A model generated the notes under the pieces. That model did no database searches, had not been told where the DNA came from, and was given only the letters and a program-made list of their open reading frames with translations. The position numbers and the translations under genes are program-made. This document shows positions 1 to 9,278 of a stretch of 64,000 nt of DNA, in pieces. The stretch's first letter is position 1, and every line of letters starts with the position of its first letter. This stretch comes from Pseudoalteromonas luteoviolacea NCIMB 1944 (GTDB taxonomy: Bacteria; Pseudomonadota; Gammaproteobacteria; Enterobacterales; Alteromonadaceae), in assembly GCF_001625565.1 (NCBI RefSeq), contig NZ_AUXS01000075.1:434001-498000 (forward strand), in the 5' to 3' direction.

Positions 1-2
1 AC

Positions 3-3000
3 GAAATTCAAAAAAAGCGAGATGCAAGCGCGCACGACCTCGTGCTACCTCCTATTTACGCTACGGGCAAAACCGAGCTAGCAACCCTGTCTACTTCGCA
101 GCAAAGGTTGTGGATGATTTCTCAGTTGGAAGATGGGCTGTCCGCATACAATAACGCCTTTTGCGTATTTATTAAAAATGTATGTATTGCGTCGATGAAG
201 AAGACGCTGTCTGAAATTGTCAATCGACACAGCATCTTGAGAACGCGCTACCGCAACGTAAATGGTCAGCCAGTACAGCAAATTACGGACAATTGCGATG
301 TAGAGATAATTACTCGAGACGTCAGTGATGTATGTGAGTCAGAAAGAATGGATGCTGCAACAGCATTATTTGACGAGTTTTTGTTGGAGCCTACATCGCT
401 AGAAGATGGCGTGATGGTAAGAGCATTATTGATCAAATTTGATGCGCATCGCGACATCCTGTGTATCAGTCAGCATCATATTTGCTCTGACAACTGGACG
501 GTCAATATTCTTGTTGAAGAAATGAGTAAGATATACTTCGCTTATACTAAAGGTGAAGCCCATGATCTGCCACCACTTCCAATTCAATACATTGATTATG
601 CCGACTGGCAATCCCGTTGGTTAGCGCAAAATGAGCTGGAAAATCAAATTGAATTTTGGAAAGAGTACTTATTGGGTGCCCCTGATGTAAACAATTTACC
701 AACCGATTTTACCAGACCAAAGTATCAAAGCTATCGCGGCGCACAGTACATTAAGACCATTGGCAATAACGTGCTTGGCGGGCTCAACCGTTTGAGCCAA
801 GAACAAGGGACAACCTTGTATATGACCATGCAGGCTGCTTTTTCTTCCTTTATTGGTCGTTATAGCAACGAAGATGACATTATTGTCGGTTTTCAAGTTG
901 CAAATAGACTGCAAAAAGAAGTGGAGCCGTTGGTTGGGTTTTTTGTCAATACCTTAGTATTACGCAGTGACTTGACGGGTGATCCAACATTCTCTGAGTT
1001 TTTAGCTGCAACAAAGCAAAACTTACTGAAATGCTATTCCAATGCACATTTGCCTTTTGAAAGCTTAGTTGATGAATTGAATCCAAATCGCAGTTTGAGT
1101 TACGAGCCCATTGCACAGATACAATTGGTGTATATGGATCAAAGTCAGACTGTCGGTGGGGGTAGAGGCGACTTTGACGAAGAGCAAGCTCAGGTATTTG
1201 AGAGTGTGCCGTTTACGGCGCCATTTAGTAAATACGACTTAACACTGTATTTTAGAGTGTTAGATACGGGGATCGAGTGCGTTTGGGAATACGCAACAGA
1301 CTTGTTTAGAGCCGACACAATCGAACGAATGGCGGACAACTTTGAATGTTTGCTATCAAGTATTATTGCGCAGCCAACTCAAACGATCCGTGCGCTGCCG
1401 ATGTTATCTGAGCAAGAAAAATCAGTCCAGTATGTAGACTGGCATACGGATAACGAGGGCAGCTTGTCTCACTCTGTATACAACCAGCTAACAGCAAGTG
1501 AACTGCAGGTTGAGGGGAGCGAGAAAAGTGTCAACTTTAGTTTGTTCTTTTTTGCGAACGATGCAGGTGACAGCCGTGTGGGTAAGTACAACCTGCTGAT
1601 GCAAGGCGCTAAATTCGCAGATCAACATGGATTTGAAGCGGTGTGGACCCCCGAGCGACACTTTGGTGCATTTGGTGGTCTGTTCCCCAACCCTGCAATC
1701 ACCGCGGCAGCCATTGCGGGTATGACTGAGCGGGTCAAAATTAGAGCTGGCAGCTGTGTATTACCCCTGCACAACCCTGTTCGAGTGGCTGAGGATTGGT
1801 CGGTCATTGACAATATTTCAGGGGGCCGAATTGGGCTTGGTTTTGCAGCTGGTTGGTCTCCAAAAGACTTCGTGTTGGCACCGCAAGGGTATGAAAGTCG
1901 CAGAGATGATTTGCAAGCGGGGATAAAAACAGTCAAATCTCTGTGGAAAGGTGAGACGATTGAAATGCCTTCGGGTAACGGAAAAACCGAAGAGGTGAGT
2001 ATCAGGCCTCGCCCTATTCAAGCCGAGATACCGATTTGGACGACCACTGCGGGCCATGTCGACGCGTTTGTTAGAGCTGGTCAAGCGGGTCAAAATGTCT
2101 TAACCCATCTACTTGGCCAATCTCTTGATGATCTTACTGATAAAGTTGCAGCATATCGTGAAGCATGGAAAAAGGCAGGTCATTTAGGGCACGGGACAGT
2201 TACGCTCCTGGCGCATACCTTTATTGCTGACAATGAAGCGGTGATCTTTGACCACGTGAAGGAGCCATTTAAACGCTACTTGGTTACCTCGGCTGGATCA
2301 CCACAGGAAATAGCGAAGTTGGTTGGTGAATCTGCAGATATGGTTCTATCAGGAGATTTAAATCAGTCTGATGAACTCAATGCGATTACCGAACGCGCGT
2401 TTAGGCGTTATTATCATTCAAATGCTTTATTGGGCACGGTGGATAGTTGTAAGCCAACTGTCGAAAAGATAGCGGCCAGTGGTGTGAATGAAATTGCTTG
2501 TCTTGTCGATTTTGGAGTTGATGAATCACTTGTTCTTGATAATCTGCCAAACCTACATCAGTTAAAAACACTGTTTACTGAGTCTGTGGAAAAGCAGCAA
2601 GCTGATCTGAAGCTTAGCAGTTGTGAGACGGCGAGTGTTTTGGAAAGTGAGTCTCAGCGGTGTTTGCACACACAATTTGAACAAATCGCAGCGCAATTTC
2701 CCAGTGCTATTGCTTTAAAGCTTAATGGCGAGACGCTCACTTATGCTGAGTTAAATGATAGAGCAAACCGTTTGGCTAATTACTTGATTGAGCGCCACCA
2801 GATTGTTTCTGAGCAAGTGGTTGCACTGTGCTTGGGCCGCTCGTTTGAAATGTATATTGCAATTTTAGCTGTACTCAAATCGGGCGGAGCCTACGTGGCC
2901 ATCGATCCTAGCCTTCCGCAGCAGCGCACGGAAGCAATCCTAAGCGAAGCACAGGCTGAACTTATGTTGACTCGCGAAGCAGACATTTTTGCTTATCCGC

Positions 3001-4493
3001 TGCAAGGAATAAGTACGGTATTAACTGAAGATTGCAGCTTATTCTCGGACTACTCGCCAGCGAACCTTGATATAAAAGTCTCACCGTCTCAGCTTTCAAA
3101 TATCATCTATACTTCAGGCAGTACAGGGACCCCCAAAGGGATTATGATTGAGCATCGTAATATGACACGTTTATTTGATGCTTGCCCTGCGGCCATGAAA
3201 CGAACCGAACATGATATTGGCTGTGCATTCCACTCGTATGTATTTGATGTATCCGGTTGGGAGATGTGGGGAAGTCTACTGCATGGAGGGCAGCTGGTGC
3301 TCATTCCCGAGATCTTAATTGAAGATATGAGCGACCTTTATCGTCTGTTAGTCGATGAAAAGGTCACCCATTTGTCTATGACACCTTCCGCATTTTATAC
3401 ACTGCAATCGCTATTTGACATTAATAGTCACGCACTGTCACTGGTGAACGTGAACCTAGCGGGCGAAGCTTTGAACTTCAAAATGTTGCGACCATGGTAC
3501 GAACTAGACGCGCAAAATAGACCCCGTTTCTTTAATGTTTGGGCGCCTGCTGAAGTGACGGTGTACGCTTCAGCTCGAGAGATATCTCAGCTAGATATTG
3601 AGCTGGGGATCAGTAATATCGGGACTGCATTTAATGATATGGCTTTGTGTATTTTAAATGAAAACCAGCAACCTCAGCCAATTGGCGTGCCCGGAGAGTT
3701 ATATGCTGGTGGCGCCGGGATTTCGAGAGGATATCTAAATAATGCTGAGTTAACAGCTAAAAGCTTTATATCAAACCCATTAGTACAAGGTGAAAAGGAT
3801 ATCTGGTATCGCACCGGAGATATTTGTCGCTGGATGCCTGATGGATCACTGGAGTTTTTAGAGCGTAAAGATCGACAGGTTAAATTACGCGGTTTGCGAG
3901 TTGAGCTGTCCGAAATTGATGTCTGCTTAAATGCCTTTGAGGGGATTAAAGAGGCCGTTGTAGTGGCAGAAAAAGAAGGTGCAGAGCAATATTTAGTAGC
4001 TTATTTAGTACTTGAAAATTCTGTGAATAAAGAGCAGTTATTTACCCATGTAAAACAAGCAATAATTAATCAACTTCCTGCATATATGATCCCGAATGTA
4101 TATACGGTAATAGATGATATACCTCGAACTGTAAGCGGTAAGATTGATAAGGGGGCTCTCCAATTAAAATTGAAAGAAACGCAACAAGAATATATTGCGC
4201 CGAGAACTGAGACCGAACGAATTGTCCATGATATTTGGGCTGAGGTATTAGGCTTAAAAACCATTAGTGTCACCTCTAACTTTTTTGCTTTAGGGGGGCA
4301 ATCCTTACTCGCAATTAATGTTGTAAATAAGTTAATGGTTGAGTTCGGTTTTGAAATAAAGACGAAGTTGATATTTGAATATAGTAGTGTAGAATCAATT
4401 TCTGCCCTGATCGACAGTGTTAACATTGTTGAACAAAATGAAAATGGCGAGACTGATTTAGAGCACGAAAATTTAATTGAATTTGAGCTTTAG
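3..4493 (+). CDS. NRPS C-LLM-A-T with embedded luciferase-like monooxygenase (5' partial)
   Basis: The reading frame is open to the left edge, so the true start is outside the window; a GTG at 42 is the first visible start-like codon. Residues are counted from the codon at 3 (1496 seen). A condensation domain opens with LSTSQQRLW and has the active site HHICSDN (about 158-164), where the usual final Gly is Asn. About 508-850 is a flavin-dependent luciferase-like monooxygenase of the MupA/Atu3671 type (FGAFGG, NPVRVAEDW, GRIGLGFAAGW). An adenylation domain follows (YTSGSTGTPKG near 1036; the YGPTE motif is changed to WAPAE), then a carrier domain (LGGQSL, Ser near 1434). A hand-read pocket D-V-W-S-N-A-V-V-Y matches no amino acid code I can name. 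The protein ends in an acidic tail without thioesterase. The basic stretch at the visible N-terminus resembles NRPS docking linkers, so perhaps only 20-40 residues are missing; this is inference. Confidence 0.95.
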   Translation, partial: EIQKKRDASAHDLVLPPIYATGKTELATLSTSQQRLWMISQLEDGLSAYNNAFCVFIKNVCIASMKKTLSEIVNRHSILRTRYRNVNGQPVQQITDNCDVEIITRDVSDVCESERMDAATALFDEFLLEPTSLEDGVMVRALLIKFDAHRDILCISQHHICSDNWTVNILVEEMSKIYFAYTKGEAHDLPPLPIQYIDYADWQSRWLAQNELENQIEFWKEYLLGAPDVNNLPTDFTRPKYQSYRGAQYIKTIGNNVLGGLNRLSQEQGTTLYMTMQAAFSSFIGRYSNEDDIIVGFQVANRLQKEVEPLVGFFVNTLVLRSDLTGDPTFSEFLAATKQNLLKCYSNAHLPFESLVDELNPNRSLSYEPIAQIQLVYMDQSQTVGGGRGDFDEEQAQVFESVPFTAPFSKYDLTLYFRVLDTGIECVWEYATDLFRADTIERMADNFECLLSSIIAQPTQTIRALPMLSEQEKSVQYVDWHTDNEGSLSHSVYNQLTASELQVEGSEKSVNFSLFFFANDAGDSRVGKYNLLMQGAKFADQHGFEAVWTPERHFGAFGGLFPNPAITAAAIAGMTERVKIRAGSCVLPLHNPVRVAEDWSVIDNISGGRIGLGFAAGWSPKDFVLAPQGYESRRDDLQAGIKTVKSLWKGETIEMPSGNGKTEEVSIRPRPIQAEIPIWTTTAGHVDAFVRAGQAGQNVLTHLLGQSLDDLTDKVAAYREAWKKAGHLGHGTVTLLAHTFIADNEAVIFDHVKEPFKRYLVTSAGSPQEIAKLVGESADMVLSGDLNQSDELNAITERAFRRYYHSNALLGTVDSCKPTVEKIAASGVNEIACLVDFGVDESLVLDNLPNLHQLKTLFTESVEKQQADLKLSSCETASVLESESQRCLHTQFEQIAAQFPSAIALKLNGETLTYAELNDRANRLANYLIERHQIVSEQVVALCLGRSFEMYIAILAVLKSGGAYVAIDPSLPQQRTEAILSEAQAELMLTREADIFAYPLQGISTVLTEDCSLFSDYSPANLDIKVSPSQLSNIIYTSGSTGTPKGIMIEHRNMTRLFDACPAAMKRTEHDIGCAFHSYVFDVSGWEMWGSLLHGGQLVLIPEILIEDMSDLYRLLVDEKVTHLSMTPSAFYTLQSLFDINSHALSLVNVNLAGEALNFKMLRPWYELDAQNRPRFFNVWAPAEVTVYASAREISQLDIELGISNIGTAFNDMALCILNENQQPQPIGVPGELYAGGAGISRGYLNNAELTAKSFISNPLVQGEKDIWYRTGDICRWMPDGSLEFLERKDRQVKLRGLRVELSEIDVCLNAFEGIKEAVVVAEKEGAEQYLVAYLVLENSVNKEQLFTHVKQAIINQLPAYMIPNVYTVIDDIPRTVSGKIDKGALQLKLKETQQEYIAPRTETERIVHDIWAEVLGLKTISVTSNFFALGGQSLLAINVVNKLMVEFGFEIKTKLIFEYSSVESISALIDSVNIVEQNENGETDLEHENLIEFEL

Positions 4494-4526
4494 TCCATAA
4501 AGTAAAGTCACTTAACTTTACGCTAA

Positions 4527-4562
4527 GTTACTGCCGTTTTTTGAACATAAAACGGCAGTAAC
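4527..4562. terminator. 14-bp inverted repeat after the first NRPS gene
   Basis: Perfect arms GTTACTGCCGTTTT and AAAACGGCAGTAAC surround an 8-base loop, 33 bases after the NRPS stop codon. No clear T-tract follows on either strand, so this may be a weak terminator or an mRNA-stabilising hairpin between the NRPS gene and the export genes. Confidence 0.5.
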
Positions 4563-4627
4563 CATAAAAAATAATAAAAATAATAAATGTGCACAAAATT
4601 AATTTTTGTGTTTTGGGTGGTTGTTAT

Positions 4628-5878
4628 ATGGATGTGGTAGTTAAAAAGAAAACCGATTATAAAAAGGTTTTTGGCAAAGTGCTTGGTGTATGTGTTTTGC
4701 TAGGTGGTGCAGTTGTTTTTTATAATGAATATAACTTAGGTGATTATTCGTCGGTCAAGCTTGAAAGGGTAACTACATCAAACGTTATACAAGGTAGCTT
4801 TGAAAATGTGGCGCCAGTGAGTGGTGCTGCTGAATCATTAAATACAGTTTACTTGGATGCGATACAAGGTGGCATTGTCGATAAACTATATGTTGAAAAA
4901 GGCGACTTTGTTGAAGCTGGACAAAAAATCATTGAATTCAAGAATACTGCATTTCAACTTCAAGTTTACTCTCAAGAGGCAAGAGTCAGTGAGCAGTTAG
5001 ATATTAATACAAATACTCGACTTTCAATTGACAGCAAACGCCTAAACCTTGAAACAGAACGTAACGAAATCGAATACGATATAAAACGGCTGACACGTAA
5101 GTTAAAAAATTATCAGCGTTTGATTAGTCAGAGGCACGTTAGTGCAGATGACGTTGAAGCGGTTAAAGAAGAGCTAGAGTTTAAAACTAACCAATTGGCG
5201 ATTATCCGACAAGAGCAAGAAAGTGAGGATAGTGTCAGAGGTGAAAAGGTCCAGCAGCTTCAAGAAAGTGAGCAACGCCTTAAGGCGCATTTAAATATAA
5301 TCCGAGCGAGTTTGGACGACCTAGTCGTGAAGGCACCCATATCTGGCCAGGTTACGTCTTTAGATATCAAACTAGGGGAATCAAAGTCACAAGGTGAGCA
5401 CTTGGGCAAACTTGATCAAATCGACAGGTTTAAAATTGTCGCCGACGTTGGCTCGTTTTATATATCTAAAGTCAAAGAGAATGTAAAAGGCAGTATTCAA
5501 TACCAAGGGAAACCATATCAGGTCGTTGTAGATAGAGTTTACCCAGAAATTATCAATGGCACATTTAAAGTTGATCTAACGTTTTCTGATCAGCAACCCA
5601 CAGACATTACGAGCGGTCAAAATTTCATTGTAAAGCTCGAACTCTCAGAGCCTGTATCATCCTTGATGGTACACAACGGCGCATATTATCAGGATACGGG
5701 CGGTAAGTGGGTATTTGTACTGGATCCTGAAAATCACACTGCGATTAAAAGACATGTCAAATTAGGTCGTAAAAACGATCGGTATGTCGAAGTCATTTCT
5801 GGATTGGCAATTGGCGAAAAAATCATTTCTTCATCGTATGCAAACTTCCTTGACTCGGAAACTGTGATCCTCGAGTAA
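4628..5878 (+). CDS. MacA/HlyD-type periplasmic adaptor subunit
   Basis: Membrane-fusion protein of 416 residues linking an inner-membrane ABC transporter to an outer-membrane channel. One N-terminal membrane anchor (about 17-36) is followed by a split biotinyl-lipoyl-like domain (VEKGDFVEAGQKI), a long coiled-coil hairpin rich in Glu, Gln and Arg (about 105-215), the second lipoyl half (VKAPISGQVTSLD) and a beta-barrel/membrane-proximal region. The ATG at 4628 is preferred over an upstream in-frame GTG at 4589 because a GGGTGG stretch lies just before it and the shorter N-terminus fits the family. The ATPase and FtsX permease genes follow, so it should be the adaptor of a MacAB-like efflux pump, comparable to PvdR in pyoverdine secretion. 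Its location in the NRPS cluster suggests it exports the product. Confidence 0.92.
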   Translation: MDVVVKKKTDYKKVFGKVLGVCVLLGGAVVFYNEYNLGDYSSVKLERVTTSNVIQGSFENVAPVSGAAESLNTVYLDAIQGGIVDKLYVEKGDFVEAGQKIIEFKNTAFQLQVYSQEARVSEQLDINTNTRLSIDSKRLNLETERNEIEYDIKRLTRKLKNYQRLISQRHVSADDVEAVKEELEFKTNQLAIIRQEQESEDSVRGEKVQQLQESEQRLKAHLNIIRASLDDLVVKAPISGQVTSLDIKLGESKSQGEHLGKLDQIDRFKIVADVGSFYISKVKENVKGSIQYQGKPYQVVVDRVYPEIINGTFKVDLTFSDQQPTDITSGQNFIVKLELSEPVSSLMVHNGAYYQDTGGKWVFVLDPENHTAIKRHVKLGRKNDRYVEVISGLAIGEKIISSSYANFLDSETVILE

Positions 5879-5997
5879 TTCATAGTTGGATTACCGTTGA
5901 TCATGGAGGGCTTGTTTGATAGCGAAACGCAAGCTCATGCGACATTTTATTGTTCAATTTGTGTCAAAAACTAATATAACAAACTGATAGAATTCAA

Positions 5998-6687
5998 ATG
6001 ATAAAACTAACAAATATTTCAAAGCACTATCGTACAGACGAAATCTTAACAACGGCTTTAAGTGATATAAATCTCTCTCTGCCTCAAGGGGAGTTTATGG
6101 CAATCATGGGGCCGTCTGGTTGTGGTAAATCTACACTTCTCAATGTTTTAGGCATGTTGGATACGCCTTCTGAAGGGAAGTATGAATTTATGGGCGAGGA
6201 GATCGCAAACTACAAAGAAAGCCAACTTGCCAAAATAAGAAAAGAGCATGTAGGTGTGGTTTTCCAAGAGTTTAATTTGATCGATGAGCTGTCGGTGATT
6301 GAAAATGTCGAAGTGGCTTTGCTGTATCACAAAATGCCCAAGGCAAAAAGAAGGGAACTGGCGCTAGAAATGCTGAAAAAAGTCGGCATGGATCATCGTA
6401 TCAAGCACTATCCAGGACAACTCTCAGGAGGACAGCAGCAACGCGTTGCAATCGCACGCGCTTTAGTAAATAAGCCCAAGCTAATCGTTGCCGATGAGCC
6501 AACAGGTAATTTAGACAGCAACCTCGGTAGAGAGATCATGGAATTGATTTCTGATATCAATAAAACAGGTACTTCGGTGATCATGGTGACCCACTCAGAA
6601 GCACATGCCCAATATGCCAATCAAATTTTAACCTTGTTGGACGGCAAACTGGTTTCAGGCTCTCTTGAGCAAAGTATTGCGTGCTGA
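5998..6687 (+). CDS. ABC transporter ATP-binding protein, MacB/LolD type
   Basis: Cytoplasmic ATPase subunit of 229 residues, the normal length for the LolD/MacB-N family. It shows Walker A GPSGCGKST (about 38-46), a Q-loop region (VVFQEFNLIDELS), signature LSGGQQQR (about 142-149), Walker B LIVADEPTGNLDS (about 162-174) and the switch His in VMVTHSEAHA. It sits between the adaptor gene and the FtsX permease gene, only 12 bases before the latter, and should power that permease. In canonical MacB the ATPase and permease are fused; here they are separate proteins. The transported substrate is inferred to be the NRPS product from context only. Confidence 0.95.
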   Translation: MIKLTNISKHYRTDEILTTALSDINLSLPQGEFMAIMGPSGCGKSTLLNVLGMLDTPSEGKYEFMGEEIANYKESQLAKIRKEHVGVVFQEFNLIDELSVIENVEVALLYHKMPKAKRRELALEMLKKVGMDHRIKHYPGQLSGGQQQRVAIARALVNKPKLIVADEPTGNLDSNLGREIMELISDINKTGTSVIMVTHSEAHAQYANQILTLLDGKLVSGSLEQSIAC

Positions 6688-6699
6688 TTTGGGTGACTC

Positions 6700-9111
6700 A
6701 TGACGGTAGATACGATAGTTTTTTCACTTAAGCGACTTATACATAGCCCACTGTATTCTCTGCTAAATATTATTAGTTTGGGGATCGCGCTTGCCTGTGT
6801 TCTGTTAGTTGGACTGTATGTTAATGATGAGTTCGAATACGATGGATTTTGGCAGGATTCAGAGCGCATATACCGAGTCGAGATGAACCGCAGCTATAGC
6901 AATGGCGATCGGACTCACACACAATATACATTTGGGCCAATAGTTCCTTTAATCGAGAGTAACCAAGCTGAAGTTGAAAGTGCAACGCGATTTGGTCACT
7001 TTAACTTTTTGGTCTCTGCAAATGACAACCGATTTTATGAGAATTTGTTATTTACGGATCCAAGTGTCGTAGATGTTTTCGGCTTGGAGTTCACGGCAGG
7101 AGATGGAGCAAGTGCCTTCCAGCAGCCGAACTCTGTTGTCATCACAGAGACAATGGCAAACAAGTTATTTCCCAGTGGCAACGCATTGCATCAGATGGTG
7201 TGGTTGGATGGAAAACATCAAATGCAAGTCTCAGGTGTCATCGCAGACATCCCGAATAACTCTCACCTCACTTTTAGTTTATTTGCATCAATGGATAGTG
7301 CCAAACAAATGTATGGCGATCGCATAATAAACTGGGACTATGCAAACCAAAGCAGTTATTTAAAGTTAACAGCGGGGGCTGATCCTGATGCAATAGAACG
7401 GGAAATTACTCAGCTTGTTGCTGCTAATGCACCGGAGGCTCTCTCTACTAAAGTCGAGCTTAAACTAAAGCCCATCGCCAGTATTAACCTACTCGCACAA
7501 GACGGCAAAGGGTTACAGATAATTTATATTATTTCAGCGGTGGCGCTGGCGATTTTATTGATGGCGTGTGCAAATGTGGTGAATTTGGCAACCGCCAGAG
7601 GTGCGGAGCGTGCCAAAGAGCTGGGGATCAGAAAGGCTGTAGGGGCCAGCAGAAGGGATCTTTTTGCTCAATTTATAATTGAATCACTCATTCTTGCATT
7701 TTTTGCCTTACTGTTTGCGCTCATTGTGACTTATTACTTCCTACCACTTGTAAATGCCATGACACAAAAATCTATGGCGCTAGATTTATTGGGCAATATG
7801 GGACAAATCGGGTGGCTCGTATTTCTTTGTTTGGTCACCGGCTTACTATCAGGCGCGTATCCTGCGTTTATGTTATCTAAGTTTCAACCAGCACATGTAC
7901 TCAAAGGTATGATGAGGTTTGGGCAGGGCTCAATGTGGGTGAGAAAGGCAATTGTGTTATTACAATTTGCAGTCTCCGTTGGCTTAGTCATCGTGACGTT
8001 GATCATATATAAACAAGTCAGCTTTATGAAAAATATGGACTTAAAGTTTGAAAAAGAAAATGTGGTGGTGATTGATAATATCCATTGGACCGATATTGCT
8101 CCCCACTACAAAACGCTTAAAGCTGAGCTTGAAAAACATCCTGATGTTTTGAGTGTCGGTGGTTCAACGGGCGTTCCGGCACGGGATTACAATTTGATGG
8201 GCACTTATGCCGTCAAAGGAGAAAGTGAAACAAGCGCCATCTCATTGAACAGACTTGATATGGACCACGGATTCTTTGAAAGCTATGACGTAAAGCTTTT
8301 GGCTGGTCGGTTATTTTCTATAGATCACCCGTCTGATTTGGTGGACCCCGGGCCGGACAGTGGTGCAAGTCAATTTAATATCATCATCAATGAATCGGCT
8401 ATGCGAAAGCTTGGATTTGCCAGTGCTAATGAGGCCATCAACCAAAGCATAGATAGAATACAGCCTTCTCGTTTGCCTTTTTCTTTTAAAATTGTCGGTG
8501 TTGTAGAAGATTTTCATATGCTTGCAGGCCATGGGCCAATCAAACCCTACCTGTTTTTGGTGAAGACTAATGGCTTTGTCCATGCATCAGTAGAGTTGTC
8601 TGAAAGTGGGATTGCTGAAGGTTTGGCGCATATCGACAGCACATGGAATAGCGTCTATCCACAGTATCCAATCATTAGAACATTTATCGAGGACGATTTG
8701 GCACGAGGGTTTGAGCAATGGGAGAGCTATCGTGTGGTGATGGTCGCACTGGCTATTGTAACAACCATAATTTCTTGTTTTGGCGTATTTGGATTGGTGT
8801 CGTATTCAACGAAATACCAGAAAAAAGAAATCAGCGTACGTAAAGTGGTCGGCGCGTCTGCATGGGATATCACTGTGTTATTTAATCTCGGCTTTTTGAA
8901 ACTACTACTGCTTGCTAATTTGCTTGCTTGGCCTGTTGCTTACATGTTTGCAAGTCGTTGGCTCAGTGAATTTAGTTATCGAATCACGCTGGAACCTTCA
9001 TTGTTTGTGTATATCGGACTTGCTTCAGCGGCATTGACGACGCTCATAACAAGTTATCACACATACAAAATAGCGAATACAAAACCGGCTTTGGTCTTTC
9101 ATACGAATTGA
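6700..9111 (+). CDS. ABC transporter permease with two MacB-PCD/FtsX units
   Basis: Inner-membrane permease of 803 residues. An N-terminal membrane segment (LLNIISLGIALACVLLVGLY) is followed by a large periplasmic MacB core domain, an FtsX bundle (about 265-400, with the cytoplasmic motif ELGIRKAVGAS), a second periplasmic domain and a second FtsX bundle near the C-terminus (KKEISVRKVVGAS). The internal duplication, with eight predicted helices, distinguishes it from the four-helix E. coli MacB half. The ATPase gene ends 12 bases upstream. With the adaptor and ATPase it forms a complete MacAB-like complex lacking only an outer-membrane channel, which is not in the window. Substrate assignment to the NRPS product is inference. 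Confidence 0.93.
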   Translation: MTVDTIVFSLKRLIHSPLYSLLNIISLGIALACVLLVGLYVNDEFEYDGFWQDSERIYRVEMNRSYSNGDRTHTQYTFGPIVPLIESNQAEVESATRFGHFNFLVSANDNRFYENLLFTDPSVVDVFGLEFTAGDGASAFQQPNSVVITETMANKLFPSGNALHQMVWLDGKHQMQVSGVIADIPNNSHLTFSLFASMDSAKQMYGDRIINWDYANQSSYLKLTAGADPDAIEREITQLVAANAPEALSTKVELKLKPIASINLLAQDGKGLQIIYIISAVALAILLMACANVVNLATARGAERAKELGIRKAVGASRRDLFAQFIIESLILAFFALLFALIVTYYFLPLVNAMTQKSMALDLLGNMGQIGWLVFLCLVTGLLSGAYPAFMLSKFQPAHVLKGMMRFGQGSMWVRKAIVLLQFAVSVGLVIVTLIIYKQVSFMKNMDLKFEKENVVVIDNIHWTDIAPHYKTLKAELEKHPDVLSVGGSTGVPARDYNLMGTYAVKGESETSAISLNRLDMDHGFFESYDVKLLAGRLFSIDHPSDLVDPGPDSGASQFNIIINESAMRKLGFASANEAINQSIDRIQPSRLPFSFKIVGVVEDFHMLAGHGPIKPYLFLVKTNGFVHASVELSESGIAEGLAHIDSTWNSVYPQYPIIRTFIEDDLARGFEQWESYRVVMVALAIVTTIISCFGVFGLVSYSTKYQKKEISVRKVVGASAWDITVLFNLGFLKLLLLANLLAWPVAYMFASRWLSEFSYRITLEPSLFVYIGLASAALTTLITSYHTYKIANTKPALVFHTN

Positions 9112-9278
9112 TCAACCAAGTTTATGTATTGTTCAGTAGCAAAGGAAAGGCATAGTTTTTATGTGCAAGTACTTTGCTCTATGCCATTAAGTTGTACCAC
9201 GACGAATAAGGCCAGCTTCAAATTCAATTTTAATAACAGATTTGTGGTTGTTATTTGGCGGGGTTCTAGGGAAAAGCA

